From positions 339,680-403,679 of the forward strand of contig MU657195.1 of NCBI GenBank assembly GCA_026770575.1: 64,000 nt of DNA. The letters are read 5' to 3'. Of this stretch, positions 10,001-20,475 are shown one piece after another (the first letter of the stretch is position 1; the number at the start of each line of letters is the position of its first letter). This DNA is from Pelagophyceae sp. CCMP2097. Its lineage: Eukaryota > Sar > Pelagophyceae. The notes beneath the pieces were generated by a model that made no database searches, was not told the origin of the DNA, and worked only from the letters and a program-made list of their open reading frames with translations. The translations under genes were made by a program, and so were the position numbers.

Positions 10001-13000
10001 AATGGCCGCCTCAAAGCTCCGTCCGACGGCGCCGTTTCGAATGGCCCTCTAAAAGGGGCCGTCAAAAAGGCACCGTACAAAGGCGCCTCCGGGGTCCGTC
10101 TCAAGGCGCTGTTTCGGATGGCCATCGAAAGGCGCCTTCTAAAGGCGCCTTTTCGAATGGCTATCGAAAGGGAACTCTCGAGGGGCCGGAGTCGAGGGGC
10201 CGTCTAAAGGCACCGTCTTGAACGGCCCTCTAAAGGGGTCGTCTAAAGTCGCCGTCTTCTTGGCGCCGTCTTGGCCGTCGATTGGGGTGCCGAACGGCGG
10301 CTTCAAAATGAGGATATCCTGCCTTTCGGGGCTGTTCTTCACCAGCCCCCGCTTCGGGAAACGCACCTGTTGCTCGTCGTTGTTCACACAAGCGCGTAAC
10401 GATTCGCGATTGAGATGGAAAGGTTGGGAGTTTGGCGAGGATCGGAACCCTGCGAGATTCGCAGACGGGACACTTCCGAGGGTCCACATGCCCAGTGAAA
10501 AGTCGTGGAAGTTGATAGAGGCCTCGACTTGCGGATCCGAAAAGACATCGCCCACGACCAAACATCCGAGTTGGGTCAGATAAGTAGAGTTGAGAACTCG
10601 AGTGCGACCGATGACATCGTCGAAGCCTTCCACATGAATCACCAAACTCGCAGTAAACACATCATTGACGTTGGATGGAGACGGGGCGTCGTCGTAGTTC
10701 GTCTCGTCGCTCCGAACCACCAAGCCGATTTTTTCATCGGGTAAATCGGATCGTAGTTGCTTCCAAGTCAGAGTCTTGCACGTGTAGATATCTGCGAGTT
10801 CTTGGTGCGTCAGAGACAAATCTGAGAGCGACCCGACGTGGTACATGGCCGCCACCCCTGCGGCACTGAACGGTGCGGCGAAGAACCCTGGCTTTAAAAC
10901 ACCTTCGTCCGTCTGTCCCTCTTTTAAAAGTGGCTGGCCGTTCTCGCCGAAGATGGCCGCCACTCCTAAACCACGGTCATTCCGATTCACTGCAAAGTCG
11001 TTTGAGGCGACTTCGACGTTCCAGACGACCTTTTCGTCGACGAGCTCGTAAACGGCCGTCACTAAAAGCATGCTCCGAAAGGCCGGTTCGATGGCGAAGA
11101 GAGTTTGTTCCTGCTTCTGGAACCGTTTCTTGATCTGGCGGGGTTGGCCGTTTTCGAGGCAGAAATTGTCAGTGACAAGGTCGTCTACAATGCTCGAGGA
11201 GAGGAAGGTTGGAAGGTTCGTAAATCCGAGCTTGTTGCTCAGGCCACTCAGAGTGTCTGAGGTGTAAAACCATTCCAAAAAAGCCAAAGTCTTTAAGCGA
11301 GTACCTACAATCAAACTGAGGCGGACCGGGGTGGTGAACGAGGCCCCCGGCGGCGCGCCTCCGCAACGCGCCGCCGACAATCGCAAAGACGGTCGCTCGG
11401 ACAGACCCTCGGACTCTCGCGTGGATGGTCCCTCGACGGTCTTTCGGACGATCCCCTTGGCGGTCCTTAGTTCCTTTGGACAGTTCCATTCGAGGGCCCC
11501 TTGGAGGGTCCTTCGAGGGCCCCTCTGCGACGGTCCCGTGGACGTTCCATGGAACGGTCGTTTGGACGGCCGCAGAGACTGCGGCCCCTCTGTGACGTCC
11601 CGAGGGCGGACCCTCGGACGGACCCTGCGACGGTCCCTTGGGCGGGCCTTTGGACAGTCCCTTGAGCTATCTCTCGACGGGCCCTCGGCGGGTCCTCTGC
11701 GACGGTCCCCCGGACAGTCGTTTGGATTGTCCCTCGAAGGGTCCCTCAGCGCCCCTCTGGGCGATCCCTCGGACGGGCCCTCGGTCTGTCACTTGGAATG
11801 GCCCCTCGATGTCGCTGCCTCGGATGGTCGCTTGGGCGGTCCCTTGGATGGTCCCTCAGTCGCTTTACAATTGTAAGGGCGGCCCCTTGGAGGGTCACTC
11901 GGCTGCCGGCCCCTCTCGAAGGCCCCTCTCGTTGGCCCCTCGAAACGGCCTCCCGGAACGGCGCCTTTGGACGGCCCCTCGAAGGCCTTTCTCGCAGGCC
12001 TCTTGAAGGGCCCCTCGATACGGTCCCTTTAGACCAACCTTCGCCTCTCAAACGACCCTTCGAGATGTCCCATCTAGACCTTCATTCGAAACGACCCCTT
12101 TAGACCGTCCTTCGAGATGGCCCCTCGAAACGGCACCTTTGGACGGCCCCTCGAGAGGGCCCCTCGTGCCGAACGCTCGAGACGGCGCCTCGAAACGGTC
12201 CCATCAAACAACCCTTCTCGATCGAATTGAAAGAGGCATTGCGGGGGGCTGTCCGGCGGGCTTTTCAAGGGCTCCTCACAGAGGCCTCGCGAGCGACCGC
12301 GCAGCAGAAGCCGTGTCAAGGCGTCTTCGGGTCTGGTTTTCAATCTTTGCCAAACCCGAAGAAAGGGTCATTTTGAGACCGCCTCGAGGGCCGTCAAGAG
12401 ACTTTCTAGAGAGACTGTCTAGAGGGTCCCGGGAACGGCTCGAGGGCCGTCTCAAAAGCTGTCTAAAGATCCATCTGAATGACCGTCTCGAGGGGCCGTC
12501 TCGAGGGCCGTCTTCAGGGTCGTCTCGAGGCCGTCTCGACGACCCTCAAGACCGCCTGAAGATCGTTTTGAGGCCGTCAAGAGTGCCGTCAAGAGACCGC
12601 CTCGAAGACTATCCAGTGGACCGTCTCGAAGCCGTCTCGAGGGCCGTCTTGAAGACCGTCTTAAAAGCCGTCCTAAGAGCCGTCTCGAGGGCTGTCTCAA
12701 GGACCGTCTTCAGGAGTGCCTCGAGGACCGTCTCAAGGCCATATGAAGGCCCGTCTCGGTATCGTCTCGAGGACCGTCTTCATGCCGTCAAGAGGGTTGT
12801 CAAGAGACCGTCTCGAGGGCCTTCTCGAAGGCCTTCTCGAGGACCGTCTTCAGCGCCGTCTCAAGATCGTCCAAAGGACGTCTCGACGTCGAAAGGGTCG
12901 TCGAGAGACCGTCAATGTCGTTTTGAGACCGGTTTGAGGCCGTCTCGAAGAACGTCTTGAGGTTCATCTCGAAGCCGTCTCAGGGTTCGTCTCGAGGACC

Positions 13001-15910
13001 GTCTTCAAAGCCGTCTGAAGGGCTGTCTGAAGAGCTGTTTCACGGGCCGCTTTTGGGCCTTCTATAGTCCGTCTTTAGGGCCGTCTTCGGGACCGTCTCA
13101 AGGTCGTTTTAAGGCCGTCTTCGGGACCGTCTCAAGGTCGTTTTAGGGCCGTCTTCGGGACCGTCTTCAGGACCGTCATGATTGCCGTTAAGAGGGCCGT
13201 CTCAAGGACACCGTCCCGAGGTCGTTTTGAGACCGTTTTGAGGGCCGTTACGAGGACCGTTCTTCGGGACCGGCTCGATGCCGTCAAGGGGGGGCGTCGT
13301 GAGGGCCGTCAAGAGAAAGTCTAGAGGACTGTCTTGAGGACCTTCTTCAAGCCGCCTGAAAATCCATCTGAACGGCCGGCTGGAGACTGAGATCGACTCG
13401 CGGGCCGACTCGAAGACCGCTGTCTCGAGGGCCGTCGGAAGAGCCGTCTCGAGGGCCGTCTCGAGGGCCGCACGAGGACCGTCTCGATTCCGTCAAGAGG
13501 GCCGTCTCGAAGCCGTCTTCAAGCCGTCTGAGAAGCTGAAGAGCCGTCTTCAGGGCCGTCTCGAGGTCGGTACTGAGGTCGGTTTGAGACCGTCACGAGG
13601 GCGTCTTCTCGGACCGTCTTCAGAACCGCATCGGTGCCGTCTCGAGGGCCATCTTAATGCCGTCCCGAGGACCGTCCCGAGGCCGTCTTCAGGGCCGTCT
13701 CAAGACCATCTCAAAGTCGCTTTGAGGCCGCCTCGATGCCGTCAAGAGACTAGAGGGCCGTCAGAAAGCCGTCTCGAGACCGTGCGTAGGGTCGTCTTCT
13801 CGGGCCGTCTGGAGACCGTCGAAAAGGGCTGTCTTCTCGGACCGTCATCAAAAAGAGGTCCGTCTCGACGACCTTCTTAAAAGAGGTCCGTCTCGAGGGT
13901 CGTTTCGATGCCGTCAAGAGGGCCGTCTTGAGACCGTTTGAAAGGCCGTCTTCGAGGACCGTCGAGAAGGGCTGTCTCGAGGACCGTCTCAAGGTCGTTT
14001 TGGGACCGTTTCGAGGACCGTCTCAAGGTCGTTTTGAGACCGTTTCGAGGACCGACAAGAGACCGTTTCGAGCGACGTCTTCAAAGCCAGACGAAGGGCC
14101 GTCTCGAGGGCGGCCTCTTTAAGACCGTCTTGAAGGCCGTCTTACGGACCGTCCCAAGACATTTCGGAGGGCCGTCTCTTCAGCCGGTTTTCCGACCGCA
14201 GAGAGGTGTTGCATAAGAAGGAATGACACGGCATCGTACCGCAGTCGAACATTTCAGCAGCGTTGTCCATGTAGTTGACGCCGTCGTGGAAGCCCTTGCG
14301 CACCACAAAGTACGTAAAGCCCACGATGGGGTACCTACCCGTGGTGCGGTGGGCCTGCCGAAGCTCGGCACAAAAGAGCGAACCAAACAAGAACACCACA
14401 AGAATAAGGGCCCATTGGTGTGTCGGCCCCAGGCAGGGTGAATCACAAAGACGCACGCCCGGAACCCAGACGCGTCGATGAGGTTCCCGATGCCTCTTTC
14501 GTCGAGGAACCCGCCGAGCTCCAAGAGCGTAAAGTCGACGGAATCTCCGTTCGCCAAAACGGGGAAACCCGCCTTGTTGATCAGCAGAGCCTGAACCAGC
14601 AACGCTTGGTTGGCGTCCGCGACGCCAAAGTACCCGATCGACCCGGGTAACGATAAAACAGCAGCTACAGCACCGACGGACCCGTTTTCTCGAGTGTACG
14701 ACCATTGCCGGCCTTGGTGCACCGGTTTCTGGCAAGTCACAGTTCCCGAAGTTGCGAAGCCCGAGTCAAAGACCCACGAAATACCTTCACATTCGCCTTC
14801 CCCACCGAAGCAATTCTTCTTCGACGGATTGGAATCACACGTACCGTCCGTATAAACCCCCCCCGGGCACTCCAACTCTTCCATGCCGTCCTCGCACCAG
14901 TCCTGGACGTCATGCCCTCCTAACCTGGTCGAAAAGTCGCCGGAAAACGCCGACAACGCATTGGTGAAGATCTCGGTGGTGCCGGACCCGTCGTCTCGGA
15001 CGACCACTCGGATAGTCACATCAGGCATTTTTAAAAGCAAGCCCCGCGTCTGACTGTTCTGCAGATCCAGAATGCGAGGGTCGGTCCACTCGAAGATGTC
15101 CCCCAAGAAGATCATCGGTAAAGTCTCACGATCTAAAACTAAAGATGCACCCACTTTCGCGAGAGCCTCTAGATTGTAGGCGGGCACCACTGCCGACGCA
15201 GTAGCAACGTACATCTGCGCGTCCGGGTGCTCAGCGTACTGTGAAGCGGATAACGCGGAATCGCTGCCTGCGAAATCGACGAGCCCGAGTAAAACGCTGT
15301 CCTTGCCAACCGTTGACCCCGTAGGGTAGTAGTCCACCGCGTCAAACGTCGCAAAAGCATCGGTGGCGATCTGGTATAGTTGATCAGGCAAACCGGAGCC
15401 GCAGGCGCAGACGTCGTCGGAGGCGTATAAGCGGCGGACCTAGTCGTCTGGTAAAACCGCTTCCGCAGGCTTTCTTGTCGCTTCGACGGCGGCCCCTAAA
15501 CGGGCCCTCTGTCGCTTTGAATGCGGTTTCTATACGGGCCCTCGGAATGCCACTCGGCTGCCGCTGCCGCTCCCGCTGCCGCTATATGCGACGTCCCCCG
15601 GGCGAGCCCTCGGACGGACGGGTCCTCTCTCAAACCATCTGGCAATCCGCAGGCGTCTTTCACGGCACGCCCCCGCTTCCGCCGCACACGCGTCTCTGAC
15701 AAGGAACCCTGCGTTGCTAGGGCCCTTCAAAGAGGCCTTGCAAGTGAAGCCTTGATCGCCAAAGAGGCCTTGGAGGGGGCCGCCCGGAGTTGGTTATCCC
15801 GCTCTCTCGGCGTTGCGGCGCACCGTGCCGTTGACCAACGTCGCGCACTGGTCGAAGAGGACCTGCGCGCGCGCCGTAGCCGCGAGCAGGAGGAGACGCC
15901 GGACAACCAT
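7049..15910 (-). CDS. Signal peptide - two PstS-like domains - TM - glutaminase fusion protein
   Basis: Converts glutamine to glutamate plus ammonia at the C-terminus. Exons in transcript order: 15824-15910, 14457-15439, 14240-14334, 10367-11304, 9165-9608, 8889-8984, 8109-8276, 7049-8059. Together they give 3822 nt, 1273 aa, with every junction phase-consistent. Signal peptide MVVRRLLLLAATARA. PstS-like domain 1 has GSTVGK (70-75), VDFAGSD with D89 and RDDGSGT (177-183), matching PstS phosphate ligands. Domain 2 (~390-720) keeps the fold words but lacks GSGT (RSDETN, 586-591). The membrane helix is ~810-833, followed by RLQRRR. The glutaminase domain is ~854-1190, with DYIPE, the catalytic S915-A-C-K918 (Ser-x-x-Lys), YVNAGAIS and PAKSGVGG. 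A charged tail follows. The intron at 8060-8108 is GC-AG. A split into two genes is unlikely because introns 5, 6 and 7 join at phase 0 without a stop or a start codon. Confidence 0.85.
8325..8780 (-). repeat. Array C and inverted-repeat element fragment in intron 6 of the fusion gene
   Basis: About 8325-8650 is tandem GGGGCCGTCTCGAG-type units. About 8660-8775 is a shortened element copy starting GGAGCAGCGACGGGT and containing AAACCCGCGACCCTTTGGG. The junction with CTCGAGAAGCCGGAG parallels those at 697-722 and 35728-35760. No coding exon is seen between 8277 and 8888. Confidence 0.75.
9640..10360 (-). repeat. Minisatellite in intron 4 of the fusion gene
   Basis: Tandem units such as GGGGCCGTCTCGAATGGCC and AAAGGGGCCGTCTAAAG fill the intron from 9609 to 10366. 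Its donor is CAACAG followed by GTGCGT and its acceptor TCGTAG. An ORF reads from exon 4 through this intron, but joining at the donor restores the PstS-like frame with VRFASQTFGFQ. Confidence 0.8.
11340..14235. repeat. ~2.9 kb minisatellite intron (intron 3 of the fusion gene)
   Basis: The intron from 11305 to 14239 is almost wholly repetitive. About 11390-11990 is array A (CGGACGGTCCCTTGG words). About 11990-12300 is CCCCTCGAAACGGC units. About 12360-14180 is a distinct family of GGGCCGTCTCGAG / GACCGTCTTCAAG units. The flanking exons join at phase 1 to read FDCG-TRLKTLAFLEWF. ORFs up to 270 codons inside are repeat shadows. Confidence 0.85.
15440..15823 (-). repeat. Intron 1 of the fusion gene with module M of the composite repeat
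   Basis: The 384 bp intron lies between the signal-peptide exon and the first PstS-like exon, phase 0. About 15690-15790 holds the words AAGGAACCCTGCGTTGCTAG and AGAGGCCTTGCAAG. They recur at ~35455-35560, 36130-36230, 43690-43810 and (inverted) 49920-50010. About 15530-15640 is array-A-like. Confidence 0.7.
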
Positions 15911-16485
15911 TCGTCAAACGTAGTATGGTCAGTGTTTTTGGGTTTTTCATTACTTTTGGTCTCAACTTGAATGGTAGGATTCCTAGTTTTTGTGTGGCCA
16001 GTAGTCGTCTGAGCCAACTTTGACCTCTAAAAGAACGCAAGAAATATGCTTTGTATTTTTGGAAAATTGAACTGAAAAGTGAAATGTTAGTTATCTCTCT
16101 TTTGTCCTGAACAAATCCAGATAAGAGATATTTGACTACTTTCCGGAAGTTCTTGTTGACATTTAATGTGTCGTTGGAAGTTTGCTTTCGCTTCGAATGC
16201 GTGCCGGTTTCACTGGTGAGCGTCGAATGATTTTACGACGGGGAACTGATACTTCAGTTGCTGTCGAGTTTTGCTATCGGCGTTGTGGTCCACCTCCTGA
16301 GTCCCCCTTAAAGCTGGGTTTCCATGAGGATCCGCAGCCGCTCGTGGATCCGCAGCCGCTCACCGAGATGCTTCGGCGACGTCCACTTTTATCAATCAAA
16401 CAGACGAAGCGGCGGGGAGCGAGGGGCAGGACATGGCGCAGGGAGCCGAGAAACGGGAGAGCGCGAAGAGAAGCGGCGGGTGGTG

Positions 16486-17472
16486 TCAGTCAACTAGCAG
16501 TGCCGGCCGTTGGGCCGCTGGACGCAAGGCCCCTGTTGGAAGACGTAGGCCTGCGGCGTATTGGCACCGAGCCTGGGCGGCAAAGAAACAGCTCGACGGC
16601 GCGTGGCGCGGCTCGCCGACGGCGTCGAGTTGCGCGTGCTTGTTGTACTCGTCGGGGACCTTAGCCGCGCGGATGTCGACCGGCTTGCCGGCGCCGAGGG
16701 CTCGCGCTCGGCCGTAGTTCGTGACGTTGTTCGCGATCGTCTTAACGTCCCCAAGGCTTTCCGCTCCGGACAAGTCTTGCCACTTTAAGTCGGGGACCAT
16801 CCTGCGGCAGTCGCGGTACCCGCGATACGTGTTGCATGCCGCCGCGCCGCCGCCGGCGCAGACGTTCGCAAAGAGGCCGAAGACTTCGGTGCTGCATGGC
16901 ACGTTGGCCTCGGCGAGGCCGGCGGCCAGGCGCTCCAGGTTCGCGTCGTGATATTCGCCGCGCGCGTTCTTGTGGTTGACGAAGTGGGGGTAGCTCTTGA
17001 GCTTGTGCCCAAACTTGTCGAGCTCGACGTCCAGGATCCGGCGCCCCACGAAGGGCGCGCACGCCGGGCTCGGGAGGCCGTACCTCCCGGCCACCATCTT
17101 GGCCCATTCCTCGTTCGAGATGGCGCACAGGAACGTCGGGAGGGCCGTGACCAGGCTGGACGAGAAGCGGTCCGCGAATTTTGGCGACTGTCGCCGCAGG
17201 TCGAGCGGGTCCAGGAGCGCGAGGTTGCGGTTGAGCAGCTCAAGAGCGGCCTCCTCGCGCTGAGCGGTGATGGCCTTCTGGAGCTTGACGACGGGTCCGT
17301 CGGGAGACGTGCCGATGGTCTCAGCGTGCGCCGAGAATGACCCCGCCTCGATGCGGTTTGCGAGGGAAAAATCGACGACGGAGTCACTCGGAAGCACGGA
17401 CCGCGCATCCGACTTTTTCGGCCCTTGCGGCTCACCACGGACGAGCATGCTGTGCACGACAACTCGATGCAC
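16486..17472 (-). CDS. Hypothetical protein, 328 aa
   Basis: One long open frame with ordinary composition and no tandem repeat, so it is probably a real or recently real gene. I recognise no domain. The middle contains GRRILDVELDKFGHKLKSYP and a Cys-containing stretch CNTYRGYRDCRRMVPDLKWQ. The last ~35 residues turn arginine/proline-rich and may be read-through past an unseen donor. The start is uncertain: the first Met lies in MHRVVVHSMLVRGEP, and the piece encoding HSMLVR recurs near 20.5 kb. It sits head-on behind the fusion gene (start at 15910). About 15911-16485 shows only AT-richer sequence and no gene. Confidence 0.4.
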   Translation of the reverse strand: MHRVVVHSMLVRGEPQGPKKSDARSVLPSDSVVDFSLANRIEAGSFSAHAETIGTSPDGPVVKLQKAITAQREEAALELLNRNLALLDPLDLRRQSPKFADRFSSSLVTALPTFLCAISNEEWAKMVAGRYGLPSPACAPFVGRRILDVELDKFGHKLKSYPHFVNHKNARGEYHDANLERLAAGLAEANVPCSTEVFGLFANVCAGGGAAACNTYRGYRDCRRMVPDLKWQDLSGAESLGDVKTIANNVTNYGRARALGAGKPVDIRAAKVPDEYNKHAQLDAVGEPRHAPSSCFFAAQARCQYAAGLRLPTGALRPAAQRPALLVD

Positions 17473-17814
17473 ACGTGGGCGTCGTTGCCCGCCGCGTGCG
17501 AACGGACCGCAGAAGCACCGTCCAAAGACCCGTCGGAACGTCTACGCACTCTGCCGCAGCGCAGCGACCCGGCGCACGATGGTGCATCCGTCCTTCCCTC
17601 CGGAAGGCGCGAGCGCCGGAATTTGGATGACGGACGCCGAAAAGATACGGCATCGCACCGGGTTTCCTCCACAGTTTGTCGCGTTTTCTCTATTCGCCGC
17701 GTGTATTATCATAATAGGAATCAATAGTCACCAGTAGGAATTTCTAATATTGGGATTCGAGTCGCGCGGTCGCGAGCGGCGTCGACGTCACGGGTACGCT
17801 GGCTCTCCGGAAGG

Positions 17815-18017
17815 GGCTTTTAAGTGCGGGTGCGACCCGAACCCGACCCGACCCGGATTCTGTGTGTGTCGACCCGACCGACCCGCGACCCGTGGGTCAG
17901 CCGACCCGTGACTCGGCTGGAGAATGGGGCTGGTCGTTCGACCGACCGGCGATCCGAGGGGTCGGGCGGGACACATGAAATACCCGACCCGACCCGAAAA
18001 CACCGTCCCTACTCCTG
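17815..18017 (-). mobile_element. ~200 bp inverted-repeat element copy
   Basis: CGGGT/ACCCG-word element ending CCGTCCCTACTCCTG; the other end is eroded (TAAGTGCGGGTGCG). The flank at 18062-18112 is shared with 993-1050. Between 17473 and 17815 no gene is recognised. Confidence 0.6.
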
Positions 18018-18174
18018 GTCGGAGAGGCTCCCCCGCCCTTGAAAACCATTCTGCGGCTCCTTGTCTGTCTTAGCTCGTCCACGCCCTGCTCTTCCACGAC
18101 ACGCGTCGCGTAAGTCTTCCCCCCGCTTCGTGGCGATACGTGATTAGGAATTCCTATTCTTTACAATCCCAAAT

Positions 18175-20116
18175 GGCCGCCGCGCTCGAGGCCGCGCGTT
18201 GCGCGGCCATGGCGCACGCCGCCGCAGTCGACGCCCTCGAGCGGGCCTTTGATGCCGGCATGATACGCAGCCTGCGACATTGAAGCGGGCTGCCTTTCGA
18301 GCAAACCTCCTAGGCTCCTAGGCCCAGCTCGCGATCGACCGCCTAGCGCTCGAGGGCGATCGCGCGGCCTTTATCGCAGAAACGGAGGAGAAGCTCGCGC
18401 GCGACGAAGAGCTACAGGAGCGCGTGCGGGCAGCAGCGCCGCCGCCCGGCGAGAAGATCAAGCTCAACGTTGGCAGCGCTTAGCAGCGCGCGCTTCGAGA
18501 CTTCGCGGGGCGTCCTCACAAAGGTACTCGATGCTCGGCCGCATGTTTGGGCGCTGCGACGCGATGCTGCAGCCCGATCCCTTCAGATGGGTCCATCTTC
18601 ATCGACCTTTAAAGGCGAGCGGTTCACTCCTCGACTTCCTCCGCGACCTCGACGGCGCGCACATGCAGAGGACGATCGGTCACTAGCCGAGGCTGCTCAA
18701 GAATCCAAAAGGAGCTGGATTACTTTGGCCTCTCCAAAAGCCGTGTTCGGCGCGCGGCCGTGGACCGACGACGCGGCGTTCCAACCGATGCATTGAGCTC
18801 AAAACGTTCTGATAGTGCTGTCGTGTTCGCTGGAGGGCGCATCGTCGTGTTTGGCGGTTTAACTTCGGAAGGTATTTTAAACACGACGGAAGTGCTTGAC
18901 ACGCAGACAATTGCCTTCGCGGCTGGGCCGAACCTGCTTACGGCACGAATGGGATGCGCGGCCGTCTTCACCGACGCGGACCGCGTGCTTGTGATAGGCG
19001 GCTTCAGTGGTCGATATTTGAATACTACGACGGAGATCTTCCACCTCTCGACGCTCACGGTCACGCCGGGGCCGTCCACGCTCGCGCCGCTGCTCTCCGC
19101 GCGTCCATCGCGCTCGCCGTCGGGTTGGGATGCCGATCAACCGCCGCCATCGAGGCCGTCCGCCAGCGCGCTCACCGCGCGCGCCAAGCCCACTACACCA
19201 CGGCCGCCACCGGCTTCGCCGGGGGCTGGCCCTGAGCACTGCCGTGCTCTTGCTCTGAGACGTCTCCTTTCCGTGTGACCCGCCGAGTTATCTCCCTCTG
19301 ATCCCTCGATCCTTCTATCTTAGTAAGTTATAACGGGGCCGAACTTGCTGCAGAGGTTTCGCCGCGCTCAAGAGCCACCTTTCCGTGTGACCTGCTGAGC
19401 TCCCCACCTCTGATCCCTCGATCTTTCTATCTTAGTAGGAATCCTAAGTTATAACGGGGCCGAACTTGCAATCGGCAGTTTTGCTGCTATCACACTCGAC
19501 GGTCGCAGGATCATCGTCATCGGCGGCTACGATGGCGAGTTATTATCGACTACCGAGATTCCCAGCCTGGACACGATGTCCTTTTCGCTGGGGCCCAGCA
19601 TGGCCACTCGACGCTACGGTTGCGCGGCAGTTGCGCTCGACGAGCACCGCATCCAAGTGGCTGGTGGCATTTTAGATTCAGGACAATCTTTGGCTACGAC
19701 GGAGGTCCTCGACATCCGAACCATGGCGTTTGCGCCCGGTCTATCCATGAGCTCGGCGCGCTCCTCTTGTGCGGCCGTGCCTGTCGATGCTCGCCACGTC
19801 CTCGTTATCGGCGGAAAGAACGCATCCGGTAATGCGGTGGCCACAACTCCTCGACGTGGCGATGATGGAGTTCGCGCCCGGGCTGGCGATACGGACTGCG
19901 CGCTGCAGATGTGCAGCCGTTCGAGTCGACTTGACGAACGCACAGCCACGGGTCGTCGTCATCGGTGGAGAAACTCTGACGACGCGCGACAGCGACGAGG
20001 ATGACGACAACGACGAGGAGGAGGAGGAGGAGGACGAGACCATCTACTTTTCGAGCACGGAGGTGCTCGCCGTCGAGCGGCACCGTGGCGCACCGGCGGC
20101 GCGGTGCCGGCGGTGA
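18175..20116 (+). pseudogene. KCTD-type BTB / kelch protein, broken
   Basis: About 18175-18430 encodes a helical Ala/Glu-rich stretch (ALEAARCAAMAHAAAVDALE). A T1/BTB domain of the potassium-channel-tetramerisation type follows: GEKIKLNVG, RFETSRGVLTK, SMLGRMFGR and LLDFLRDLDG, spread over shifted frames with an in-frame TAG near 18480. Kelch repeats follow: GGRIVVFGG, DRVLVIGG, RRIIVIGG, HRIQVAGG, RHVLVIGG, each with TTEVLD and PGPSM words. Near 19845 the frame shifts at ATT-PRRG. The paralogue at 56.8-57.4 kb reads TTTELLDVATMEFAPG there, which implies about five bases lost. BTB-kelch proteins often serve as Cullin-3 adaptors. Assembly errors could mimic some breaks. Confidence 0.6.
19270..19470 (+). 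repeat. Duplicated intron segment inside the kelch pseudogene
   Basis: CTGATCCCTCGATCCTTCTA followed by TCTTAGTAAGTTATAACGGG and GCCGAACTTGC occurs at ~19299-19350 and again at ~19412-19470, the second copy with a short insertion (GGAATCCT). It looks like a local tandem duplication of roughly 110 bp. Confidence 0.7.
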
Positions 20117-20311
20117 CCCTTGGACGGGCCGTGGCCTCGAGCCTCTCCGCGACAAAGCCGCGACCGCCGACGCCGGCGCCGACGCCGTCCGCGCGTCGAT
20201 GTAATCGTACTCACTCAGTCTCACTTTAGCTAGCCTACTCCCCCCCCCCCGCTCGCTGCAGACAGCCCGAGGACCGGCGGCGCGCGGCTGGGGATAGGAG
20301 CAGGTCAGGAC

Positions 20312-20475
20312 TCAATGACAGGAGCAGGGACAGGGACGGTTTGTCCGCCACCCGCGGATCGGGATCGACGGGTTTGCGCGATTCCGGAAACCCGCCGCCG
20401 GCGGGTCTGGTCGTGGCCCCGACTCGCGACCTAGTGGAGGCGAAACCCGCGGATAACCCGGCTATCCGCAGGTTC
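20312..20475. mobile_element. Degenerate inverted-repeat element copy
   Basis: Begins CAGGAGCAGGGACAGGGACGG and contains AACCCGCCGCCGGCGGGTCTGG and AACCCGCGGATAACCCGG words. The far terminal repeat is not clear. About 20117-20311 holds no recognisable gene. Confidence 0.5.

Noticed and set aside
9165..15910. Bacterial contamination carrying pstS
   Set aside because: The PstS-like sequence is interrupted by phase-consistent spliceosomal introns filled with the same repeats as the neighbouring eukaryotic genes.
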